Source of the DNA: Bacillota bacterium
GTDB taxonomy: Bacteria; Bacillota; Clostridia; Acetivibrionales; DSM-1351
Assembly (NCBI GenBank): GCA_023444055.1
Contig: JAEZRV010000053.1
Span: forward strand, 1-48,938
DNA length: 48,938 bases
Direction: 5' to 3'
In this document: piece by piece, positions 9,001 to 18,876 of the stretch
Numbering within the stretch: position 1 is the stretch's first letter
How the letters are laid out: each line of letters begins with the position of its first letter
Notes under the pieces: model-generated
What the model was told of the DNA's origin: nothing
Databases searched by the model: none
What the model saw: the letters and a program-made list of their open reading frames with translations, nothing else
Translations under genes and position numbers: made by a program

Positions 9001-9562
9001 TTTTATGTCTTCCTAAAATTCCATTTGGCTTACCTGTAGAACCAGATGTATAGTATATATAACAGTGTTTGTTTTGTATCTCATTTGTAGGTATAAAGCT
9101 TTTACTTATATAATCATTAAGTAAATAAATATTCAAATTTTTGTACTTATTTAAACAAATATCATTACTATCCAATACCAAAACATTGATTTTATAATTT
9201 TGCTCTTCCATTATATCATTAAGCTTTTCAAGCATGTTGGGTAATGTAATCACCCAACATGCTTGTACTTCATCAATAATCGTACTTATTCTATTTTGGG
9301 GATAAGTAGTATTAAGAGGTATAAACACACTACCATATTTAAGAATTCCTAATATACTTATAATAATTGCGGGGTGTTTCTCCATATAAATTAGAATATT
9401 CCTATTTTGATCTATATGATCCATCAAAAATCCTGCAACCATATTTGAATTATCATCAAGTTGTGAGTAAGTTATTTTTTCCTCACCATAATCTATAGCA
9501 ATTTTTTCTGGATTTTTAGATGCAAAATCCGCTATCTTTCCATGTATGCTTATAAAATTCAT
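6062..9562 (-). CDS. NRPS subunit 3: A-PCP-terminal C-like domain
   Basis: 1166 aa. The adenylation domain covers about 10-515 (A3 YTSGSTGKPNG, A5 NLYGPTETT, A7 YKSGDIGR, A8 GRIDHQVKINGVRIEL, A10 NGKLDRKAL). A carrier protein follows (LGGDSLKA, phosphopantetheine serine S567). Residues about 740-1160 form a condensation-fold domain with motif N865-HTIYD-G871 instead of HHxxxDG: the first His is replaced but the catalytic second His is kept. The specificity code read by eye is DPRHFALLAK, which I cannot assign. The protein starts directly at the A domain, so its condensation partner is the C domain ending the upstream subunit. No thioesterase or reductase follows, so the last domain may release the chain. 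AGGTGAGG precedes the ATG, 50 bp after the upstream gene. Confidence 0.93.
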   Translation of the reverse strand: MNFISIHGKIADFASKNPEKIAIDYGEEKITYSQLDDNSNMVAGFLMDHIDQNRNILIYMEKHPAIIISILGILKYGSVFIPLNTTYPQNRISTIIDEVQACWVITLPNMLEKLNDIMEEQNYKINVLVLDSNDICLNKYKNLNIYLLNDYISKSFIPTNEIQNKHCYIYYTSGSTGKPNGILGRHKSLMHFINWEISEFKLDENIRVSQFTSPAFDPFLRDIFVPLCAGGTVCIPEDDEIIKNAAKMEEWIDRKNISLIHIVPSLFKILTSYITSNNKFINLKYIFLAGELLRGNDVRYFYEIFQDRIQLINLYGPTETTLAKFFYRIKSDDSDKTIIPVGKAIDSTEVIILDNDLKPCRTGIEGEIYIRTPYITSGYYNNKELTRKVFIKNPFSINPQDIIYKSGDIGRILQNGNLEVLGRIDHQVKINGVRIELRDVEKQLLQYDTILDATIIAYDDEMGNKYLCAYFTSNSDISIPALRGHMLKNLPSSMVPTHFIQLEFLPLTHNGKLDRKALKKPKISNFRDSYEAPRNELERELAKIWSEILGVGKIGISDSFFELGGDSLKAIRVTSKLERIGVKIKNKDIFQCITIKNLSEMISITGNNESDNCNFEYVEKKLYDMFNVTCKFISYNLVERKYHVLYIENRKFEKYHEIIDYISENFAQGVQPNYIRKISEIKSDVIYGEILSDSDFSELMGLKCVNDQLEQVGILDNILQQNYEFSKCIMKSEITQKYPISSIQKLFLMFPKFNYAGMSIRFDRNVNIGVLNKAIHILIMKQTLLRSVIEKCDSGLYWKEFIFSETKDIPFLDLTDYSPKTSRTLMDSILPQYFCKEYEVSNNLLYRILLVKENEREYVLYLPFNHTIYDGMSSDIIKGDILKYYESLINNTEIEYEKMVTFKDYIYQINKGPQDISEEEIIQKYNLREYKNSVFELKEIFESEGKEYYRKCCFDIEIDDEFKDLVRENPMEITLSLFIRMCREFFGLQDIPIWLFSYGRKYQKSNYYHLVGELIDLIPMHIKTHGKSLNEIKEYISERIKIAVDYNINFSNLIMNDEIRARYKNISSIFSKNETFKDPMLIFNFQGIGDSDKMDIHDYLSGNLRTKENHENINNTFIGVLFNARCYQDKIRIIMNWPFDRNFDILQKFFIKETQKILKLINLLKI

Positions 9563-9612
9563 TTCTTACCTCACCTTTTTAAAATATTTCTAATGGCATA
9601 TAACCAACAATA

Positions 9613-12600
9613 CTAATCTAGCAATTCTTCATTATCAAATTCCATGTCAAAGTCCATTTTGAACTCACTCATATTTTCACCTTTAGATAAATCTATATCC
9701 TTTATAATAATAGATTGGTCATTAAGAAAATTTTCTATAGTTGACCTATAATCCTGAAGAAATTCTTCTACCATATAATCCTCATACATATTATTTTTAT
9801 ATACTAGATTAATTATTAATCCATCAATCTCCTCATTTACATAAAAAGTAATATCAAACTTAGCGTCCATTTTTTCTTCATAACATGGTGTTATAGTAAA
9901 ATCATTTAAATTGAAATTTCTATTCATACTATATGGCATATAGTTAAATAATACAGAGAATAAAGACTTTCTGTTCAAATTGGAACTATCCTTAATTTTT
10001 AAGTAAAGCTCATCGTATGGGTACTCCTGATTGTCCTGAGCTTCTAGTACCACATCGTTTGTATGCCTAATAAACTCCGCAACTGTTTTATTTTCACTAC
10101 ACTCTGTTCTAACAATAATAATATTTAAGAACAATCCTACTATTGGCTCAAGTTCACTTAAATTCCGCCCAGAAGTTGAAACCCCAACACTAATATCAGA
10201 TTGGTTTGTATATTTAAAAATAATGGCTTTAAAAATTGCTAAAGTGAAAACAAATTTTGTAATTCTGTTCTCAATACAAAATCTATCTAAACTTAATGCT
10301 AAATCTCCATCCAATCTTAAACTTTTTCTAACTCCTTTAAAATCTAAAGATGAAGTCGTCGTGCTTCTTAGAAATTCAGTATATCTAAAATTTTCAAGTT
10401 TCTTCAGCCAATAACCTTCTTGTTCCCTGAAAATAAATGAATTTAATATATTATTATGCCAAGCTACATAATCCTTATATTGAACTTTTAATTCAGGCAA
10501 ATCATTACCCTCATAATAATGTGCAAATTCATTAACTAATATATTTATTGATAATCCATCCGAAATAATATGATGCATATTAAACAATAATACATATTTA
10601 TCTTTATATTCTACTAAACCAACCCTAAGCAAAGGTGCACTACTTAGGTCAAAAGGTTTATTGAATGCTTTTTTTATAGTTTGCAACCCATCTTCTGAAT
10701 TTATTTCAAAGTAATTTAGTTTAAAATCTATTCTATCATGAATTTTTTGTATGATATCATTATCTATGAGATGAATAGATGTTCTTAAAGACTCATGTCT
10801 CTCTATTAATTTTCTAAATACATATTCAATTCTATTTCTATCAACTTTACCTTTTAATTCAAACATTGCATCCATATTATAGCTTGAGTTTTCATTTAGC
10901 TGATTTGCTATAAAAATCCTTTTTTGTGCCGATGAAATAGGATAGAACTCTCTTATTTCAATTGGTTCAATACGAAAATATTTATCTTTTTCTGACATTT
11001 TGATAAGCATTACAAGTTCTTTTATGTCCTTAGCTCTAAATACTGCACTTAATGGTATTTTTATATTTAACTCTTTTCTTATTTTAGAGACTAGTACTGC
11101 AGCCTTCAAAGAATGCCCGCCCATTTCAAAAAAGTTGCTATTTATGTTTATATCTCCAACATTGAGCACTTCCTTGCACATTTCTATTAACTTATTTTCA
11201 AGCCAGTTTCCTGTTTCATTTTTTATTTCGGCATCTTTTACATATCCACTAGGTTTTGGTAAATTATTTTTATTCACTTTACCGTTAGCCATCAGAGGTA
11301 ATTTTTGAATTAGAATAAAGTATGACGGTATCATATACTCTGGAAGTTTAGTAGATAAATAACTACGTATCTCTGATACTGAAAAATCATTACTTGCAAC
11401 ATAATAAGCACATAAATATCTACTACTTTGATCTTCTATGTCTATAACTATCGCTTCAGTTATTGATTGAAATTCTATTAGGCAGTTTTCAATCTCTTTT
11501 AATTCAACTCTATAGCCCCTTATTTTAACTTGGTGGTCTGCTCTTCCTATAAATTCAATGTTTCCTTCTAAACTATATCTTCCCAAATCACCAGTCTTAT
11601 AAAGTAACTCATTTTCACAAAAAGGACTAGTAACGAAGGATTGTTTATTCCTGTCATGGTGGTTTAAGTATCCCCTTGCTAAGCCATCTCCAGCAATATA
11701 AATCTCACCAATAGCGCCGCAAGGTAATATTTTTAAATTTTTATCTAATATGTATGCCTTTGTATTATTAATCGGTTTACCTATTATAGATGAATATTTA
11801 TAATTTTCAAGGCAATCAAATTCTATCCTCTTATAAATAGTTCCAATCGTTGTCTCTGTCGGTCCATAGTGATTAACAAACTCTGCATCAGGATAAATTA
11901 TATGATACTTTTCGATATCATCTATGTTCAGCTTTTCTCCTCCTAATACTATTAATCTTAAACTGCTGCATATTTTAGGAATAGAAAAGTTGTATGAGTT
12001 TACTATCATATTGAATAAAGATGGAGTAGTTTTAACCATTGTTATACCATTTTCCATAATATAATTTAACAACTCATCTGGCTCTGAATATATTCTTTTA
12101 GGAATAATATGTAATTCACATCCACTTAACAATGACGGATATAAACTTGTATATCCTAAATCAAAGCAAAGTGATGATACGAGAGCTATTTTATCTGTAG
12201 TATGCAAATCGAATTCTTCAGCAAACCAGCTGACATAATTTACAAGACTTTTATGTTCTACAAGAACACCTTTAGGATTACCAGTAGATCCTGAAGTATA
12301 AATTACATAAGCTAAGTCATTTGGATTATTCTTGGTACACAAATTTGAGTTATCCTCTTTATACAAGTCTTCCATGTCCAAATTAAGTTCTTGAATATAA
12401 TCAAATTTGCCCACAAATTGATTTTCTACAAGTAGTAATTCAATTTTGCTATCCTCTATGATATATTGTATTCTTTCCATTGGATTCTCTGGATTTATAG
12501 GCAAATATGCTCCTCCTGCTTTTAGGATGCCCAATATTCCCGTAATCATATCAATTGAGTTTTCTGATAAGATGCCAATGATACTATCTGATTTCACTCT

Positions 12601-15600
12601 TTTTTTAACCAATACTCTAGCAAGCTGGTTTGCTCTTTCATTTATCCATCTGTAAGTTACACTCCTACCATTATGCACTAATGTAAAATGTTCGGGATTT
12701 TTTTCTGCCTGTTCCTCAAATAATTCATATATTGTTTTATTATTAGCATAATTCTTTTGAGTCTTATTAAATTCAAATAATGTACGTCTTTCTTCATTGT
12801 CAGAAATCATTTTAATATCTGTAACTCTAATGTTTCTGTTTTCTGTTATCTCTTTTATTATATTTGTAAAATATTCCAACATTCTTTGAATGGTTTCTCT
12901 TTTGAAAAGTGCTGTAGCATATCGCATTGTCAAAAGTATTTTCCCTTCACTTTCAATTACTTCCAGAGTTAGGTCAAATTTTGACATCTTATTTTTATTT
13001 TCACATGGAGTAAATTTAACACCATTAATTTCAATAGTGTTATTATTCATATTTTGCATTGTAAGAGTTGTACTAAATAACGGATTTCTATTCAAGTCTC
13101 TATTGATATTTAATTTCTCAACCAATTCTTCAAATGGATAGTCCTGATTTTCAAATGCATTTAATGCATTAACTTTTACAATTTTAATGAAATCTTCAAA
13201 AGTCATATTCTCATCAATTTCATTTCTTATTGCAAGTGTATTAACAAACACTCCAATTAAATTTTCTAAATCAGCATGTTTCCTCCCAGCAATTGGTGAG
13301 CCAATTACAATGTCCTTCTGTCCTGTATATTTAAAAAGTAATATATTGTACGCTGAAAGCAAAATCATATACAAAGTTGATTCCATATCTTTTGCAAGGC
13401 TATATAACTTCTCGGTCAATTCGCTATTAATAATAGCTTGTATTTCATCCCCATTAAAGTTCTGAATAGCTGGTCTTGGATAGTCGGTTTGTATATCTAA
13501 TACTGGAATTTCTCCAGAAAATAGACCTAACCAATATTCTTCCTGCAATTTAATAGCATCTGATTTTAATGCAGAATTCTGCCAAAACGCAAAATCCTTA
13601 TATTGTATTCTCAATTCAGGTAATTCCTTTTTAGCATATAGTTCAGAAAACTCACGCACTAAAATATCTATAGAAATACCATCTGAAATGATATGATGCA
13701 TATCAAATAGAAACAAATGCTTCTTTTCTGCAAGTTTTACAAGTTTTACCCTTATTAGTGGCGGATTACTCATGTCAAAAGGTTGAATAAATTCTTGTAG
13801 CAGATCATTTATTCTATCTTCGGTAGACTCTTGGTAATTTACCGTTATTTTTAAATCTTCATGAACTTTTTGTACTGGTATGTCATCTACTATTTCAAAA
13901 GAGGTTCTTAGAATTTCATGTCTATTACACAATTTCGTTACTACTTCTTCTAAAACCTCTTTGTCAAAATCTCCACTAATAACTAATCCTCCAGGCATGT
14001 TATAACTAGTACTAATCTCGTCCATTTGCTCTAGTATAAAAAGTCTTTTTTGAGAGGATGATAAAACATAATATTCACTTTCTGGAGCCAGAGTTATTTC
14101 TGCAAATATATCAGATTTGGAATGTGCTATTACTTTTGAAAATTCTTTTACCGTTGGATTTTCAAAAATATCTTTTAATTTTATTAAAACACCAAACTCT
14201 TTTTTTATTCTAGAAAGAAGCATCGTTGCTTTTAGTGAATGCCCACCTAATGCAAAAAAGTCATCATGTATACCAATGTTATTATTTTCCAACAATTTAC
14301 TCCAAATTTCTATTACTTTTCTTTCAATATTATTAGTTGGTAAAACCTTTTCGATACCTTGATCTACAAAATTGTCATGTTTTAACAGTTCTTTCCTATC
14401 AATTTTCCCATTAATTGTAGCTGGCATTTTATCCACTTGTATAAACTTAGTTGGGAACATAAACTCTGGAAGAAATTTAGATATATGTTCTCTCAACTCT
14501 ATAACATTTAGCATCTTATCTGATGTAAGATATGCACAAATGTATTTATTTCCATCACTTGCTTCTCTGTCTATTACAATAGCTTCTGTAATATGCTTGT
14601 ATTTTAATAAGCAATTTTCAATCTCACCTAGTTCTATTCTAAAACCTCTAATTTTTACTTGATGGTCAATTCTACCAAGAAATTCTATATTTCCATCATC
14701 AGTCCACCTTGCTAAGTCACCAGACTTATACATCATCTCCCCTGATATAAATGGATTAGGTATGTATTTTAGGGAAGTTAAATCCATTCTGTTTAAATAC
14801 CCTCTTGTCACGCCATGTCCGGATATACACAGTTCTCCGGGAATGCCAATTGGCTGAGTATTTCCGTATGCATCTAAAATATAAATTTGGTAATTTGATA
14901 CAGGCTTTCCTATATACACTGTTTGTTCAATATCTAAACTGCATTTATAATAGCTCGCACACACAGTTGTTTCAGTCGGACCATAAGTATTATAAACATT
15001 TCCTATCTTTAAAAGATTAGTAATATATTCAGCTTTTAAAACATCTCCTCCACTAATGAATGTCTTTACGCTACTTTGCATAGGAATTTTGTTTAACCCA
15101 TTCAACAAAAGAGGAGAACAGCTTATCATCGTTATGCCTCTATCCATAATTACTTCTGATAGTACATTAGTATCCTGAATTTCATATTTCGATGGAATAA
15201 CTACTTTCGCTCCACGAACCATCGCAGGATAAAATTCCTCAACGAATGCATCAAAAGAATATGATGCTTGCTGTAAAACAACATCATTCATATCCAAATT
15301 AAATTCCTTTAAAAAGGAGAAAATATACGCAGTAAGATTTCTGTTCTCAATCATTACTCCTTTAGGTTTACCTGTAGATCCTGATGTATAAATTATATAT
15401 GCAAGGTCATTAGGTTTACTTATTACACTAAGATTTTCTGAACACTCATCAACTTCTTTATCAAGCAACTTATCTAAGAATACAATTTTTCTATTATTAG
15501 ATGAATATTGAGAAAGACCTTTTCCTTCATCAAATGCGATTCCATTTATCTTTGATAGTACTTCCTTGTCTGGCATTTTTTTATCATTCTTAATTACGAA

Positions 15601-18600
15601 ATCCACCAATTCAGTAAGAGTTAACTCACCTTCACCTAAAATAGCCAGATTTACATTGCTATCTTTTAATAACGTATTATAACTACTTGTAGCGTATGGT
15701 CCTCCTGAAATTATCGGTACATCAATCCCCCATTGACGTATTACTGATACTGTCTTATGGAAAAAATCCTTGTAATATGTTAATGTCCTTATGCCAATCA
15801 TATCAGGCTTAAAATCTTCAATAATATTTTGTAACTCTTCATAGCTATTAAAATCTACTCCCGATTTTCCGATCTTACCACATATTTTACTTCCAAATTC
15901 CTTATTAAGATAAGTCATCAAATACATTAAACCAAGTGGTGGTTCAACTACTTTATATCTAGTCTGGTCACTTTCGCTAAATAGTGAAGATAAATCCAGC
16001 AAAAGTATTCTAAACGAATCTTGGTTATGTACATTTTTCGTGAAAGCACTATTGACCTTTTTATTAAAATCCGGAACGAAAGTCCAGTCATCTTTGGCAA
16101 AACTCATTGTCCCGAGATCGTTCTCTGTAATTCCTACATAATTTAAAAACTCTGGGAAACTATTTATATTTTCAGGCAAATAGCTGCTATACTTGCATAC
16201 AATCTCTTCCTCAGTGTAATGTTTCATTTGTTTAGGAAGTACTTTTATTAAGCGTTCCTTATTAAGGAAGTACTCATTTAAAAACATTGCTTGATATTGT
16301 TTTGTAAAGCTTTTTTCAAAAGGTAAAGTTTTAGGTAATTCATCAAATCCTAATGATATGGAATCTTCAATTGCTTCAATAGTAATACCATTTTCAATAG
16401 CCAATCTTGCCATATCAGTCTCAGGATAAATTTTTAATATATGTATATAAGGGAAGTCAAGCCACTGAATACTTTTTATAAAATCCAATGTCATAAAAGC
16501 TTCTTCTTCAGTTTCTGTAGGAAACCCATGCATTGTATCCATTTCCACAATAACATTTGGATATTCTTTAATAATATATTCTATATTTTCACGTAGCTTA
16601 TCTAAATCTAAATTCTTTTGAATTAACTTTTGTAATCTTGGAGAAGCAGTTTCTAGGGCAATGGTAATTTCGACGGTTCCGGCTTTAACCATCAAATCAA
16701 TATAATCCTTTGTCAAGATATCTCCTCTTACACCATTTGGGAAAAACAGTTGAATATTAAGTCCGTTTTCTATTATTAACCTAAAAAATCTAATACTATT
16801 CTCTTTATTTAGGTTAAAAATATCATCTACCATTATGAACCTACGAATACCAATATCATAATACAATTTTATCTCATTAAATATATGTTCAGCAGTACGT
16901 ATAACATGCTTTTTAGGCCATATTTTATGGCAATATATACAATTATAAGGGCATCCTCTTGTTCCTTGAATAATAATTGTATTTTTTACAGTTACCCAAC
17001 CAATACTTTTATGATACTTCTCGTAATCAATTAATGATCTATCTGGTATAGGTATCATATCAAGATTCTCAATTTGTTTTCTTGGTTTAGTAGTATGTAT
17101 TTGAATATCACAAGAATCTGCATTTTTCAACAAGGTAAAAGGTATATCAATAATTGTATTTTCTTTGGTAAGTAATATTTCTGCACCACTATCACTTAAC
17201 ATATATAGTATCCTATCATTAGGATATTCAGGATCAATGGGTAAGTAAGCTCCTCCTGCCTTTTGTATAGCCAAAATACTAATTATAGTATCAACAGATC
17301 TCTCCATTAAAACTGCTACAATGCTATCGTTCTTTATATTATAACTTCTTAGTATCCTTGCTAAACGATTAGCTTTTTCATTTAACTCTTTATATTTTAT
17401 CTGTAAATCACCAGATATTAAAGCAATATTATCTGGTGTCTTTTCAACCTGTTGTTCAAACAGCTGATGAAAAACAAAATTAGTTGGATACTCAAACTCT
17501 GTATCGTTAAAATCAAAAATTACTGCTTTTTCTTCCTCTTTTGATAATATATTAATATCTTTAGTCTCTATCTCTGGGTTTTTAAGAACTACCAACAATA
17601 AATTTATATAATGTTCAGCAACTTTCTCTATAAAAGACTTTTTATAAACAAGAGTATTAAAATTTAAACTCAAAACTAATCCATCATCTGGTAAAAAAGA
17701 AATATCGAAATCATAGTTTGACTTTTCAAACATTTCAAACTTACTCATAGAGAAGCTCAACTTACCTTCTGAATTTAGTTTATTTATGCTATTTGCCAAA
17801 GGATAATTTTCAAAGAGAAATATATGATTAATAAGGTTTTGCTTCACTTGTGAAGTGGTCTGAATTTGAGCTAAAGGTATATAATCATACTTTCTTGACG
17901 CAAATGACTCTTTCTGTAATTTTAGAATTAAATCTTTAAATTGCGTATTGGGTTCACATTTAATTCTTAAAGGAATAGTGTTTATAAATAGACCTACCAT
18001 ATCTTCTATACCTTTAACTTGTGAAGGTCTACCCGATACAACAGAACCAAATACAACATCATCTGTATTATTATACCTTTGAAGAATTATTCCCCAAGCA
18101 GCTTGTAATATTGTACTATATGTAACGTTATACTTTTTCGAAATAAAATCTAACTTTTCTAAAAGACTTTCATCTAGTTTGGTTGAAAAATTATCTAAAA
18201 TACATTCTTCACTATCTCTATTTTGAAATGATTCGGGTACTTTTACAATGTTGCTATAGTCCTTAAGGTACTCTTCCCAATACAAAGTAGCAATTTCTTT
18301 ATCTTGTCCAGTTAGCCATTTTATATAATCACAATATTCATACACCGGCTTTTCATTCAATCTAAAACCCTTATTAAGAGAATTGTATATATTAAAGAAA
18401 TCATTCATTACAATTGATAAACTCCAACCATCCAATACTATATGGTGGAAACTCCATATAATCTTAAATGCGTTAGTACCAATTTTTAAAACCGAATTTC
18501 TCATTAATAAATCTTTTGATATATCAAACCCTTTACACCTATCTCTATTTTTTAATTCTTCAATATAGCTACTTTTAACATCTTCTTCAAATTCAGATAT

Positions 18601-18876
18601 ATCCTCAAAATAAACATTACAGCTTCTTTCACGTAACACAATCTGAAGAGGCTGCTGAACTTCCTCGAAAATAAATATTGACCTTAAAATGTCATACCTT
18701 TCAATAATCTTGTTAAAGCTTCTTTCAAGCAGCTCAATATCTAAATCACCATTTATTTCTATAGTGATCTGCTGAAAATATGCATCCTTATTTTTCTCAG
18801 ATAATGAGTGGTATAAAACGCTTTCTTGCATTGGTGATAATGTATAAATATTTTTTATATTATCGTTTGTTGACAT
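9613..18876 (-). CDS. NRPS subunit 2: C-A(radical SAM/B12 interrupted)-PCP-C-A(Asp)-PCP-C
   Basis: 3087 aa. Start at 18876 (MSTNDN), with AGGGAG 7 nt upstream; a longer reading from 18927 has no ribosome site. Order: C domain of the kind that follows E domains (H144H145, HHIVLDGWS); A domain about 480-1470, split between A2 and A3 by a roughly 560-aa radical SAM + B12 insert; PCP (S1547); LCL-type C (HHIISDG, H1727); A domain about 1960-2480; PCP (S2589); C (H2768); and a very acidic tail. Code 1, DAESIGTVCK, resembles the Lys code of bacitracin synthetase. Code 2, DLTKVGHIGK, is the standard Asp code. All A-domain core motifs survive beyond the insert, so the split domain should work. The last C domain has no A domain in cis and must serve subunit 3. 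The N-terminus resembles a COM-acceptor. Confidence 0.95.
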   Translation of the reverse strand: MSTNDNIKNIYTLSPMQESVLYHSLSEKNKDAYFQQITIEINGDLDIELLERSFNKIIERYDILRSIFIFEEVQQPLQIVLRERSCNVYFEDISEFEEDVKSSYIEELKNRDRCKGFDISKDLLMRNSVLKIGTNAFKIIWSFHHIVLDGWSLSIVMNDFFNIYNSLNKGFRLNEKPVYEYCDYIKWLTGQDKEIATLYWEEYLKDYSNIVKVPESFQNRDSEECILDNFSTKLDESLLEKLDFISKKYNVTYSTILQAAWGIILQRYNNTDDVVFGSVVSGRPSQVKGIEDMVGLFINTIPLRIKCEPNTQFKDLILKLQKESFASRKYDYIPLAQIQTTSQVKQNLINHIFLFENYPLANSINKLNSEGKLSFSMSKFEMFEKSNYDFDISFLPDDGLVLSLNFNTLVYKKSFIEKVAEHYINLLLVVLKNPEIETKDINILSKEEEKAVIFDFNDTEFEYPTNFVFHQLFEQQVEKTPDNIALISGDLQIKYKELNEKANRLARILRSYNIKNDSIVAVLMERSVDTIISILAIQKAGGAYLPIDPEYPNDRILYMLSDSGAEILLTKENTIIDIPFTLLKNADSCDIQIHTTKPRKQIENLDMIPIPDRSLIDYEKYHKSIGWVTVKNTIIIQGTRGCPYNCIYCHKIWPKKHVIRTAEHIFNEIKLYYDIGIRRFIMVDDIFNLNKENSIRFFRLIIENGLNIQLFFPNGVRGDILTKDYIDLMVKAGTVEITIALETASPRLQKLIQKNLDLDKLRENIEYIIKEYPNVIVEMDTMHGFPTETEEEAFMTLDFIKSIQWLDFPYIHILKIYPETDMARLAIENGITIEAIEDSISLGFDELPKTLPFEKSFTKQYQAMFLNEYFLNKERLIKVLPKQMKHYTEEEIVCKYSSYLPENINSFPEFLNYVGITENDLGTMSFAKDDWTFVPDFNKKVNSAFTKNVHNQDSFRILLLDLSSLFSESDQTRYKVVEPPLGLMYLMTYLNKEFGSKICGKIGKSGVDFNSYEELQNIIEDFKPDMIGIRTLTYYKDFFHKTVSVIRQWGIDVPIISGGPYATSSYNTLLKDSNVNLAILGEGELTLTELVDFVIKNDKKMPDKEVLSKINGIAFDEGKGLSQYSSNNRKIVFLDKLLDKEVDECSENLSVISKPNDLAYIIYTSGSTGKPKGVMIENRNLTAYIFSFLKEFNLDMNDVVLQQASYSFDAFVEEFYPAMVRGAKVVIPSKYEIQDTNVLSEVIMDRGITMISCSPLLLNGLNKIPMQSSVKTFISGGDVLKAEYITNLLKIGNVYNTYGPTETTVCASYYKCSLDIEQTVYIGKPVSNYQIYILDAYGNTQPIGIPGELCISGHGVTRGYLNRMDLTSLKYIPNPFISGEMMYKSGDLARWTDDGNIEFLGRIDHQVKIRGFRIELGEIENCLLKYKHITEAIVIDREASDGNKYICAYLTSDKMLNVIELREHISKFLPEFMFPTKFIQVDKMPATINGKIDRKELLKHDNFVDQGIEKVLPTNNIERKVIEIWSKLLENNNIGIHDDFFALGGHSLKATMLLSRIKKEFGVLIKLKDIFENPTVKEFSKVIAHSKSDIFAEITLAPESEYYVLSSSQKRLFILEQMDEISTSYNMPGGLVISGDFDKEVLEEVVTKLCNRHEILRTSFEIVDDIPVQKVHEDLKITVNYQESTEDRINDLLQEFIQPFDMSNPPLIRVKLVKLAEKKHLFLFDMHHIISDGISIDILVREFSELYAKKELPELRIQYKDFAFWQNSALKSDAIKLQEEYWLGLFSGEIPVLDIQTDYPRPAIQNFNGDEIQAIINSELTEKLYSLAKDMESTLYMILLSAYNILLFKYTGQKDIVIGSPIAGRKHADLENLIGVFVNTLAIRNEIDENMTFEDFIKIVKVNALNAFENQDYPFEELVEKLNINRDLNRNPLFSTTLTMQNMNNNTIEINGVKFTPCENKNKMSKFDLTLEVIESEGKILLTMRYATALFKRETIQRMLEYFTNIIKEITENRNIRVTDIKMISDNEERRTLFEFNKTQKNYANNKTIYELFEEQAEKNPEHFTLVHNGRSVTYRWINERANQLARVLVKKRVKSDSIIGILSENSIDMITGILGILKAGGAYLPINPENPMERIQYIIEDSKIELLLVENQFVGKFDYIQELNLDMEDLYKEDNSNLCTKNNPNDLAYVIYTSGSTGNPKGVLVEHKSLVNYVSWFAEEFDLHTTDKIALVSSLCFDLGYTSLYPSLLSGCELHIIPKRIYSEPDELLNYIMENGITMVKTTPSLFNMIVNSYNFSIPKICSSLRLIVLGGEKLNIDDIEKYHIIYPDAEFVNHYGPTETTIGTIYKRIEFDCLENYKYSSIIGKPINNTKAYILDKNLKILPCGAIGEIYIAGDGLARGYLNHHDRNKQSFVTSPFCENELLYKTGDLGRYSLEGNIEFIGRADHQVKIRGYRVELKEIENCLIEFQSITEAIVIDIEDQSSRYLCAYYVASNDFSVSEIRSYLSTKLPEYMIPSYFILIQKLPLMANGKVNKNNLPKPSGYVKDAEIKNETGNWLENKLIEMCKEVLNVGDININSNFFEMGGHSLKAAVLVSKIRKELNIKIPLSAVFRAKDIKELVMLIKMSEKDKYFRIEPIEIREFYPISSAQKRIFIANQLNENSSYNMDAMFELKGKVDRNRIEYVFRKLIERHESLRTSIHLIDNDIIQKIHDRIDFKLNYFEINSEDGLQTIKKAFNKPFDLSSAPLLRVGLVEYKDKYVLLFNMHHIISDGLSINILVNEFAHYYEGNDLPELKVQYKDYVAWHNNILNSFIFREQEGYWLKKLENFRYTEFLRSTTTSSLDFKGVRKSLRLDGDLALSLDRFCIENRITKFVFTLAIFKAIIFKYTNQSDISVGVSTSGRNLSELEPIVGLFLNIIIVRTECSENKTVAEFIRHTNDVVLEAQDNQEYPYDELYLKIKDSSNLNRKSLFSVLFNYMPYSMNRNFNLNDFTITPCYEEKMDAKFDITFYVNEEIDGLIINLVYKNNMYEDYMVEEFLQDYRSTIENFLNDQSIIIKDIDLSKGENMSEFKMDFDMEFDNEELLD
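15430..17110 (-). other. Radical SAM + B12-binding insert within the Lys adenylation domain
   Basis: Inside subunit 2, residues about 590-1150. The radical SAM cluster motif is CPYNCIYC (C642, C646, C649), preceded by the linker typical of class B enzymes (DYEKYHKS...TRGCPYNC) and followed by barrel motifs (MVDDIFN, PNGVRGD, IALETAS, DTMHGFPTET). A C-terminal segment follows to about residue 940. A cobalamin-binding Rossmann domain then starts at DSFRILLLDLSS (about 951) and includes VEPPLGLMYLMTYL, PDMIGIRTL, SGGPYAT and LGEGELTLTEL, ending near 1110. Class B enzymes normally place the B12 domain first, so the order is permuted. The expected chemistry is radical C-methylation, or another B12/radical reaction, on the carrier-bound or activated lysine. 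Confidence 0.9.
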
